From contig JALRIY010000132.1 of assembly GCA_023255285.1 (NCBI GenBank), positions 1 through 6,486 on the forward strand: 6,486 nt of DNA. The letters are read 5' to 3'. Position numbers and translations under genes: made by a program. Within the stretch, counting starts at the first letter, position 1. Each line of letters opens with the position of its first letter. Positions 1 to 5,758 of this stretch are shown here, piece after piece. This DNA is from Algoriphagus sp. (GTDB taxonomy: Bacteria; Bacteroidota; Bacteroidia; Cytophagales; Cyclobacteriaceae). Under the pieces are notes generated by a model that saw only the letters and a list, made by a program, of their open reading frames with translations, did not search any database and was not told the origin of the DNA.

Positions 1-810
1 CCAAACTTCGTCCAAGGTGCGGAAAGTGCCTTGAATCTTGACTTCATTGGGAATGATGTTGGTCGCTCCTAGCGCTTCCACTCGTCCAAAAGAAAGTACC
101 GATGGAATCTTTGGATTGGCCACACGGCTGACGATTTGTTGCAAAGCCACCAGCAAATGTGCAGAAATTAATACCGGGTCGATGAAGGTTTCAGGCATTG
201 CTCCATGTCCACCTTTTCCAGTGATAGTAAGATACAATTCATCGGTGCTGGCCATGTACAATCCAGATCGGAAACCCACCTTACCGGCGGGAATAAATGG
301 CATGACATGCTGGCCCAAAATTGCTTGAGGTCGTGGATTTTCCAAGACCTTGTCTTGAATCATCAGCGAAGCGCCACCAGGAATTATTTCCTCACCAGGT
401 TGAAAAATCAATTTAATGGTGCCCTCAAATTGATCTCGGACTTCATTCAAAATTTTAGCTGCTCCCAACAAAGACGCAGTGTGTGCATCGTGTCCACAAG
501 CATGCATCACCCCTGGGTTTTGGGATTTGTAAGGTACTTCATTGGCTTCAATAATCGGCAAAGCATCCATGTCTGCACGAAGTGCCACGACTCTCTTCTC
601 TGGATTTTTTCCTTTAATCAGTGCCGACCACCCTGTAGTTGCCTTGGATTCAATCTCAGTGATCCCAAATTCTTTTAATTTGTTTGCTACAAAAGTGGCT
701 GTTTCAAACTCTTTAAACGAAAGCTCTGGGTGGGCATGGAGATGCCTACGAAAAGAAATTACCTCTTCCTTATAGGCACTTGCCAGCGATTTAATTTTGT
801 CCTGTAGCAT
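1..810 (-). CDS. M20 family metallopeptidase/amidohydrolase, C-terminus cut by window edge
   Basis: Zinc- or manganese-type amidohydrolase of the M20D group (hippurate, N-acyl-amino-acid and IAA-amino-acid hydrolase relatives), which cleaves an acyl group from an amino acid or peptide, probably in the cytoplasm since no signal peptide is seen. The 270 visible residues are open to the edge. They show RRHLHAHPELS (21-31), RADMDALP (78-85) and HACGHDAH (103-110) with metal ligands C105 and H107. FQPGEE (136-141) supplies catalytic E140 and ligand E141, and GQHVMP carries ligand H168. GKGGHGAMPE (198-207) marks the start of the lid/dimerisation domain. The rest of the second catalytic half, with the last histidine ligand, lies outside. 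The ATG at 810 is inside the end of the upstream lipoprotein gene (20-nt overlap), suggesting translational coupling. An in-frame ATG at 837 exists, but the family N-terminus fits 810. The substrate is unknown; proximity to dapF is too weak to argue for N-acetyl-diaminopimelate deacetylase. Confidence 0.93.
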   Translation of the reverse strand, partial: MLQDKIKSLASAYKEEVISFRRHLHAHPELSFKEFETATFVANKLKEFGITEIESKATTGWSALIKGKNPEKRVVALRADMDALPIIEANEVPYKSQNPGVMHACGHDAHTASLLGAAKILNEVRDQFEGTIKLIFQPGEEIIPGGASLMIQDKVLENPRPQAILGQHVMPFIPAGKVGFRSGLYMASTDELYLTITGKGGHGAMPETFIDPVLISAHLLVALQQIVSRVANPKIPSVLSFGRVEALGATNIIPNEVKIQGTFRTLDEVW

Positions 811-1333
811 CGGGGTCTGTTGAACTAGGAAGTACATACTCCTTCCGTAAAAATCTATCCTGAATAATTCGGGTCGTTGGAAACTGTTTCTTCAATGCAT
901 TGAACACAGGTTGCGCTTCTATTTTGTAGCCAAAGCGACCTACTTTTATAAGGTACCTAGGTTGCTGGTACTGCATTTCGGGATTACTATCTGGAAACAA
1001 AAGAGTCAATTCTTCAAGGATCTTGAAGGCAGCATTTCGGTCCACCCCGGAATACACCAATACGGTAAAGCCACTATAGTACGGGGCCAACTTTGCCTTT
1101 TCATAGTTCTTTTGTACTTGTTCCGAAAGCGCTGCATCTACCTCTTGTGAAGAAAAGGGAGGGGCTGTATTTAAACTGTCTAAAGCCTGCTTGAAATCAG
1201 GAAAATCAGGAAGGGAGGAGGAAATGTTTTCATCGTAGCCTGAATACCGACTTGCCTCTCCCTTGGGCACTCCTTTAGAGGAGGAGCATCCTAGGGCAAC
1301 AAGTACCAATCCAACTATCCAGAAATTTTTCAT
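791..1333 (-). CDS. Small lipoprotein with C-terminal SPOR-like domain
   Basis: Predicted lipoprotein of 180 residues. From the ATG at 1333 it starts MKNFWIVGLVLVALGC: a lysine, a hydrophobic stretch, and a lipobox (VALGC) with C16 as the acylated residue. The residues after Cys are SSSKG, without the acidic cluster used as a surface-export signal by some Bacteroidota lipoproteins, so I infer it faces the periplasm. Residues 20-87 look like a polar linker. Residues 88-157 resemble a SPOR fold: GFTVLVYSGVDRNAAF, then a helix, then RYLIKVGRFGYKIEAQPVFNALKKQF, which follows the family pattern of two beta-alpha repeats with (Y)xVxVGxF in the second. SPOR domains commonly bind denuded peptidoglycan glycans, but that function is inference here. 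The 1333 start sits 5 nt after the secA stop, behind an AGAAGG ribosome site. The in-frame ATG at 1360 would add nine polar residues before the signal peptide. The gene overlaps the next gene by 20 nt. Confidence 0.82.
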   Translation of the reverse strand: MKNFWIVGLVLVALGCSSSKGVPKGEASRYSGYDENISSSLPDFPDFKQALDSLNTAPPFSSQEVDAALSEQVQKNYEKAKLAPYYSGFTVLVYSGVDRNAAFKILEELTLLFPDSNPEMQYQQPRYLIKVGRFGYKIEAQPVFNALKKQFPTTRIIQDRFLRKEYVLPSSTDPDATGQN

Positions 1334-1338
1334 TCTTT

Positions 1339-4300
1339 TCAACCTTCTATGACCACACAATTGCCTTGTTCAATGTCCTGTTCCACGCTTTTGTACTTCA
1401 CGTCAACTTTTGTACTTCCATCTCTGTACTTCACTGAGACCTTATCGTTTCTACCGTAGGCCTTTTCAACCTTACGCGGTGCGAGGGGAGGAGGGGCAGG
1501 TCTTCCCGCATTAGCAGCGGCAGTAGCAGCAAGATTCGCTCCAGGATTCAGTGTATTTCCTACCTCTGCTTTTGACGCTTGTACTTTCGGTTCCGCCGAG
1601 CGCCGGGGCTGTGCTTGCTGAACTTGAGAAGCATCCTGTTTGGGCAGGTCAGCTCGCGTGAGGAAAGTAGTCATGTCTTCGTTTAGTTTGCCAATAAAAC
1701 GCTTGAACAATTCGAAGGCCTCAAACTTATAAATCAACAACGGATCCTTTTGCTCGTATACCGCATTTTGCACGGACTGTTTCAAATCATCCATATCGCG
1801 CAAATGCTCTTTCCAATTTTGATCAATGATTGCCAAGGACACATTCTTTTCAATGGCACGAACCAATTCTTGTCCGTTATTCTGTAGTGTTTTTTCTAGG
1901 TTACACACTACCCCAATTTGCTTGACCCCATCGGTAATCGGAACCAAAATGTCTTTTACTGTAGCTCCCCGTTCTTCTTGTACTTTTTTGAATACCGGCA
2001 AGGCCGTCTCTGCAATTTGTGCATTCTTCCTTTGGTAGTAGGCAAATGCTTGCGCATACAATTCCTGTGTTAGCTTTTGAGCATCCTTGATTTTCAAGTC
2101 GGCATCGGTCACTGCAAAATCTAATCCTAAGTTGGTGAACACATTCATCCGCATATCTTCCGCATTTAAAGAAGATTTACCCATCTCCACGAGATTCTCA
2201 CATACATCAAAAAGGATGTTGAGAATATCAAGCTCCAAACGATCTCCTTTTAAGGCGTTTTTTCTTCGCTTATAGACCACTTCGCGCTGGGAGTTCATCA
2301 CGTCATCGTATTCGAGCAAGCGCTTGCGTGTCCCAAAGTTGTTTTCTTCCACCTTTTTCTGAGCCCGTTCAATAGACTTGGTGATCATGCTGTGCTGGAT
2401 CACTTCCCCTTCTTCCAATCCCATGCGGTCCATGAGTTTGGCGATACGGTCCGATCCAAAAAGACGCATCAAACTGTCTTCCAGTGAAACAAAAAACTGG
2501 GAAGATCCCACATCTCCTTGACGACCTGATCGACCCCGCAACTGCCTATCAACACGACGAGATTCGTGACGCTCGGTACCGATGATGGCCAAACCTCCTG
2601 CCTTTCGAGATTCAGCAGTCAATTTAATATCCGTACCTCTACCAGCCATGTTGGTGGCGATGGTCACTGTACCTGGCTTTCCTGCTTCCGCTACGATTTC
2701 TGCTTCACGAGCGTGCTGCTTTGCATTCAATACTTGATGCGGTATTTTCTTCAAGGTGAGCATGCGGCTGAGTACCTCGGAGATTTCTACCGATGTAGTC
2801 CCCACGAGCACCGGTCTTCCCAGAGCTACGAGCTCGTTGATTTCATCCGTCACCGCGTTAAATTTCTCGCGTACCGTTTTGTACACCTTATCTTCTCGAT
2901 CTTGTCGGATGATTCCCTTGTTGGTAGGAATGACTACCACATCCAACTTGTAAATCTCCCAAAATTCGCCTGCCTCCGTTTCTGCTGTTCCCGTCATACC
3001 TGCCAACTTGTGGTACATACGGAAATAGTTTTGAAGGGTAATGGTCGCATAGGTCTGGGTAGCATCCTCCACCTTCACATTTTCCTTGGCTTCAATGGCT
3101 TGGTGTAATCCGTCTGAATAGCGTCTTCCTTCCATCACACGGCCTGTTTGCTCATCCACAATCTTCACTTTTCCATCAACTAGGATGTACTCCGTATCTC
3201 GCTCAAACATGCAATACGCCTTGAGCAATTGGTTAACCGTATGGATTCGTTGCGCTTTTACCCCATATTCCTTGATTACTTCTTCCTTACGCACCAATTT
3301 TTCGGTGTCATCCAAAGCGATGTCTTTTTCTAGGACATCCAGAGCAATTCCGATATCTGGTAGAATAAAGAAATTAGGGTCTTCGTTTTTGGAAGTCATG
3401 GTTTCAATCCCCCGATCGGTGAGTTCGATGCCATTTGTTTTTTCCTCAATGGTAAACAACAGTGGCTCGTCTGCTTCCGGCATGTTGCGCTTGTTGTCCT
3501 GAAGGTAATAGTTCTCTGATTTCTGAAGAATTACACGAATTCCTGGTTCAGAAAGGTATTTAATCAATGGCTTGTATTTGGGCATGCCCCGGTATGCCCG
3601 AAACAAGGCTAAGCCCCCTTCTTTGTCGTTTCCGTCGGCAATCAACTTCTTGGCTGAAGTCAAAAATCCTTGCACTAGCTTTCGCTGCTCGTCTACCAAG
3701 GTGGCTACGCGAGGCTTCATCTGATCAAACTCATGCACATCGCCACGAGGCACCGGTCCTGAGATGATCAAGGGGGTACGCGCATCGTCAATCAGTACGG
3801 AGTCCACCTCATCAACCATCGCAAAGTGGTGCTTGCCTTGAACCAGGTCTTCGGATTCTCTCGCCATATTGTCTCGGAGGTAATCGAAGCCAAACTCGTT
3901 GTTGGTTCCATAGACAATATCGCATTCGTAAGCACGCTTTCGCGCGGGGGAATTGGGCTGGTATTTGTCAATGCAGTCTACCGTCAGTCCATGAAATTCA
4001 AATAAGGGCGCATTCCATTCGGAATCTCGCTTGGCCAGGTAGTCATTGACCGTCACCAGGTGCACACCACGACCAGACAACGCATTTAAAAATGCTGGCA
4101 GGGTAGAAACGAGGGTTTTTCCTTCCCCAGTAGCCATTTCGGCAATTTTCCCCTGGTGCAGTACCATTCCCCCGATTAGCTGTACATCGTAATGTACCAT
4201 GTCCCAGATCACTTCTGTTCCTGCTGCTAACCATTTGTTGTGCCAGGTAGCGAGCTCTCCTTGAATCTGTACATTGGACTTGGATGCAGCTAGCTCCCGA

Positions 4301-4719
4301 TCACGAGCAGTGGCAGTAACCTCCAGTTTTCCCACCTCTTTAAATCTTCTGGCGGTTTCTTTTACAATCGCAAAAGCCGTAGGCATCACCTCCTCCAACA
4401 CTTTTTCCAACTCCGTATCTCGCTCCTTTTCTAGTGCATCGATCTGATTAAATAGCTCGTCCTTTTGGTGAACCGCATCGGCAGGAAGTTCTTCAATTTT
4501 TAATTTGGCATCCGCAATTCTAGCATCAATACCTTTGAGATGCTCTTGAATTTGAACTCGAAGGGTATGGGTCTTTTCCCGAAGTTGGTCATCGGATAGT
4601 CCGGCCAAGCCTGAAAAAATCTGGTTGATTTCTGTTACTTTCGGTAACAAATCTTTGATATCTCTGTCGGATTTAGTTCCAAAAATCTTGGCTAATCCTT
4701 TGGCAATAAAATCTAGCAT
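1339..4719 (-). CDS. secA: Protein translocase subunit SecA, long Bacteroidota form
   Basis: ATPase that pushes unfolded preproteins through SecYEG at the inner membrane. The 1126 residues contain all core parts: Walker A MATGEGKT (195-202), VTVNDYLAKRD (223-232), YGTNNEFGFDYLRDN (270-284), Walker B VDEVD (302-306), IDDARTPLIISG (310-321), GRRYSDGLHQA (531-541) and KLAGMTGTAET (571-581) leading into NBD2. NBD2 holds VLVGTTSVE (637-645), TIATNMAGRGTDIKL (686-700) and GTERHESRRVDRQLRGRSGRQGD (714-736) with the arginine fingers. The scaffold/helical-wing motif NWKEHLRDMD lies near 968-977. Compared from memory with the 901-residue E. coli protein, it has extra segments at about 58-104 (charged, probably coiled coil), 127-168, and about 65 residues inside the preprotein cross-linking domain (324-432). 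Residues 1030-1085 are an Ala/Pro/Gln-rich linker. The tail keeps GRND (1089-1092) but has lost the CxCxSG...CH zinc ligands. A weak ribosome site (AAGGGAAG) precedes the ATG at 4719. Confidence 0.99.
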   Translation of the reverse strand: MLDFIAKGLAKIFGTKSDRDIKDLLPKVTEINQIFSGLAGLSDDQLREKTHTLRVQIQEHLKGIDARIADAKLKIEELPADAVHQKDELFNQIDALEKERDTELEKVLEEVMPTAFAIVKETARRFKEVGKLEVTATARDRELAASKSNVQIQGELATWHNKWLAAGTEVIWDMVHYDVQLIGGMVLHQGKIAEMATGEGKTLVSTLPAFLNALSGRGVHLVTVNDYLAKRDSEWNAPLFEFHGLTVDCIDKYQPNSPARKRAYECDIVYGTNNEFGFDYLRDNMARESEDLVQGKHHFAMVDEVDSVLIDDARTPLIISGPVPRGDVHEFDQMKPRVATLVDEQRKLVQGFLTSAKKLIADGNDKEGGLALFRAYRGMPKYKPLIKYLSEPGIRVILQKSENYYLQDNKRNMPEADEPLLFTIEEKTNGIELTDRGIETMTSKNEDPNFFILPDIGIALDVLEKDIALDDTEKLVRKEEVIKEYGVKAQRIHTVNQLLKAYCMFERDTEYILVDGKVKIVDEQTGRVMEGRRYSDGLHQAIEAKENVKVEDATQTYATITLQNYFRMYHKLAGMTGTAETEAGEFWEIYKLDVVVIPTNKGIIRQDREDKVYKTVREKFNAVTDEINELVALGRPVLVGTTSVEISEVLSRMLTLKKIPHQVLNAKQHAREAEIVAEAGKPGTVTIATNMAGRGTDIKLTAESRKAGGLAIIGTERHESRRVDRQLRGRSGRQGDVGSSQFFVSLEDSLMRLFGSDRIAKLMDRMGLEEGEVIQHSMITKSIERAQKKVEENNFGTRKRLLEYDDVMNSQREVVYKRRKNALKGDRLELDILNILFDVCENLVEMGKSSLNAEDMRMNVFTNLGLDFAVTDADLKIKDAQKLTQELYAQAFAYYQRKNAQIAETALPVFKKVQEERGATVKDILVPITDGVKQIGVVCNLEKTLQNNGQELVRAIEKNVSLAIIDQNWKEHLRDMDDLKQSVQNAVYEQKDPLLIYKFEAFELFKRFIGKLNEDMTTFLTRADLPKQDASQVQQAQPRRSAEPKVQASKAEVGNTLNPGANLAATAAANAGRPAPPPLAPRKVEKAYGRNDKVSVKYRDGSTKVDVKYKSVEQDIEQGNCVVIEG
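1343..1348 (-). promoter_or_regulatory. Ribosome binding site of the lipoprotein gene
   Basis: Reads AGAAGG on the minus strand, 9 nt before the ATG at 1333 and inside the last codons of secA. It decides for the 1333 start over the in-frame ATG at 1360, because only the 1333 start has it at proper spacing and gives a clean lipoprotein signal peptide. Its place within the secA end suggests the two genes are translated from one message. Confidence 0.6.
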
Positions 4720-4727
4720 GGTCTGAT

Positions 4728-4760
4728 GTCTTCCCTTTTTGGGGACTTAAAAATACGTCC
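4728..4760 (-). promoter_or_regulatory. Possible alternating hairpins in the secA leader
   Basis: The 77-nt dapF-secA gap (4720-4796) holds two short inverted repeats that share one arm. Read on the minus strand, GGAC-N10-GTCC spans 4760 to 4743. GTCCCC-AAAAA-GGG-AA-GAC spans 4746 to 4728 and buries the GGGAAG that would serve as the secA ribosome site. Since the GTCC arm is shared, only one can form at a time, which is how attenuators and translational switches are built. Both stems are short and one has a two-base bulge, so chance is a real alternative. I see no strong promoter and no U-tracted terminator in this gap, so secA is probably read through from dapF. Confidence 0.25.
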
Positions 4761-4796
4761 TTTTTTTAGAATTGGTACTCCTTCCGGCGGGGTAAT

Positions 4797-5603
4797 TCAC
4801 TGGATTCCGTGAAACTTGTCTAAGGAGACTGTGCCAGAGAAAACTTGTTGCGCAGGTCCGATTAACCAAATATTTGTAAATCCTATGTGGGCATTTCCCT
4901 CAAAAGTCACCCGCAAAACCCCTCCAAGGGTACGGATTTGGATGTCTTTTTGTTGGGTTAGGTCACCACAAACAAGGGCTGCTGCCGTAACGCCTGTGCC
5001 GCAAGAAAGTGTTTCGTTTTCTACTCCACGCTCAAAGGTGCGGACGAAAATCTCATTGTCCCTGATCTTTTCGACAAAGTTAACATTGCTGCCTCCAGGA
5101 GCATAGCAAGGATCGTGACGAAGCAATTGTCCTTGCTCCAACACAGGATAGTCATCTAGTTGCTCCACCCAGCGCACGTGATGAGGGGAACCAGTATGAA
5201 CAAATGCGTCTCCGAGGCTTTCAGAGATTTCTGATACGTCCCCCATTTTGAGCGCCACCAGACCTTGATCTAGGTAGGCTTCGTGAGGCCCGTCGATGGC
5301 TAAAAACCGGGTTTTTTGGTCAATTATTTCAAGGTAAGCCGCAAAGGCAACTGCACAGCGGGCTCCGTTTCCACAGAAACTTTGGCTGCCGTCGGCATTG
5401 AAATAAACCACTTCAAAATCATAGTCTGCATGGGAGCGGATCAAGATCAACCCATCCGCACCAATCCCAAACTTACGATTACAAAGCGCTTGAATAAGGG
5501 GGAGATTGGCAAGGTCCCAATGGGCCTGCCGATCATCTATCAGAACAAAGTCGTTGCCAGTGCCTTGGTACTTGTAAAACCGTATGTGCTGTATTAGAGC
5601 CAT
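4797..5603 (-). CDS. dapF: Diaminopimelate epimerase
   Basis: Cytoplasmic, cofactor-independent epimerase converting LL- to meso-diaminopimelate for peptidoglycan cross-links and lysine synthesis. The 268 residues match the usual family length. KYQGTGNDFVLID (11-23) contains substrate-binding N17, RKFGIGADGLI (43-53) is conserved, and FNADGS (68-73) is followed by FCGNGARC with catalytic C77. SNVNFV (172-177) and FERGVENETLSCGTG (190-204) supply the E191/R192 pair and the second catalytic C201. Both thiols of the two-base mechanism are therefore present. Where E. coli has a form of NxGNPHxV, this protein has HTGSPHHV (136-143). The frame is open up to an ATG at 5672, adding 23 residues, but the family N-terminus begins at MALIQHIRFYKYQG. 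The predicted promoter overlaps the upstream ATGs at 5672 and 5657, so they should not be in the transcript. No Shine-Dalgarno precedes 5603. It is probably the first gene of the dapF-secA-lipoprotein-amidohydrolase operon. Confidence 0.97.
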   Translation of the reverse strand: MALIQHIRFYKYQGTGNDFVLIDDRQAHWDLANLPLIQALCNRKFGIGADGLILIRSHADYDFEVVYFNADGSQSFCGNGARCAVAFAAYLEIIDQKTRFLAIDGPHEAYLDQGLVALKMGDVSEISESLGDAFVHTGSPHHVRWVEQLDDYPVLEQGQLLRHDPCYAPGGSNVNFVEKIRDNEIFVRTFERGVENETLSCGTGVTAAALVCGDLTQQKDIQIRTLGGVLRVTFEGNAHIGFTNIWLIGPAQQVFSGTVSLDKFHGIQ

Positions 5604-5620
5604 CCGTAGGTGGGGTTTAG

Positions 5621-5634
5621 GGGAAAGTATTCCC
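5621..5634. repeat. Perfect GGGAA-N4-TTCCC dyad in the dapF leader
   Basis: Reads GGGAAAGTATTCCC on the plus strand: two perfect 5-bp arms around a 4-base centre. It lies 17 nt upstream of the dapF ATG and just downstream of the predicted transcription start near 5640. It could be an operator placed to block the polymerase, or a small 5' UTR hairpin with a four-base loop. No known regulator is assigned. Confidence 0.4.
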
Positions 5635-5644
5635 AACTGAAGAA

Positions 5645-5672
5645 CAAACTTACGCATTTGTAGCGAAAGCAA
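5645..5672 (-). promoter_or_regulatory. Bacteroidota-type promoter for dapF and downstream genes
   Basis: On the minus strand the -33 element TTG (5672-5670) is followed by a 17-nt spacer and a -7 element TAAGTTTG (5652-5645), an exact match to TAnnTTTG. This is the known promoter form for the primary sigma factor of Bacteroides and Flavobacterium. It predicts a start near 5640 and a leader of about 37 nt before the ATG at 5603, and so supports that dapF start. Confidence 0.6.
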
Positions 5673-5690
5673 GTTCTTTCTTTTTGAAAG
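5665..5690. repeat. Three alternating GAAAG/CTTTC half-sites at the dapF promoter
   Basis: GAAAG (5665-5669), CTTTC (5676-5680) and GAAAG (5686-5690) alternate in orientation with starts 11 and 10 bp apart, about one helical turn. Neighbouring copies form inverted repeats with 6- and 5-base centres. The array overlaps the dapF -33 element and lies between dapF and the divergent sod gene. It could be a regulator site, but 5-mers in A/T-rich DNA arise easily by chance. Confidence 0.25.
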
Positions 5691-5758
5691 GGAAAATCAA
5701 TTTCTAATCCAGATTTTTGACAAAATGCTGTAGATTCGTCTATCCAACGTAAAATACC
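5691..5758 (+). promoter_or_regulatory. Upstream region of the superoxide dismutase gene, promoter unclear
   Basis: This stretch must carry or adjoin the sod promoter. I see TTGACA at 5717-5722, and GATTTTTG (5712-5719) and TAGATTCG (5731-5738), each one base off TAnnTTTG. None of these has a TTG at 17-23 nt spacing, so no promoter is called. The bases before the ATG (AAAATACC) are A-rich and lack a Shine-Dalgarno, as is common in Bacteroidota. Confidence 0.2.

Noticed and set aside
205..678. Plus-strand open frame of 157 codons, plus neighbours at 38-328 and 542-775
   Set aside because: They are antisense to the amidohydrolase, whose motifs and metal ligands are intact in the minus frame.
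811..846. Alternative amidohydrolase start at 837, preceded by GGAAGGAGT
   Set aside because: The GGAGG-like run is only about 1 nt from that ATG, encodes conserved-frame residues of the lipoprotein, and the added residues (MYFLVQQTP) do not fit the family N-terminus.
2566..3108. Plus-strand open frame of 180 codons opposite secA, with several shorter ones such as 3185-3502 and 2756-2953
   Set aside because: They lie antisense to the strongly conserved SecA core, are rich in Ser, Cys, Phe and Arg with no recognisable motif, and have no ribosome site I can support.
4043..4234. Minus-strand 63-codon frame inside secA
   Set aside because: It is out of frame with the intact SecA Walker A region, so it is a shadow and not evidence of a frameshift.
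4778..4783. AAGGAG on the minus strand in the dapF-secA gap, suggesting a leader peptide
   Set aside because: No ATG, GTG or TTG start follows at a usable distance with an open frame, so no SecM-like leader gene can be supported.
5604..5672. Extended dapF start at 5672 or 5657
   Set aside because: The extra 23 residues are not part of the family, and the predicted promoter overlaps both ATGs, so they should not be transcribed.
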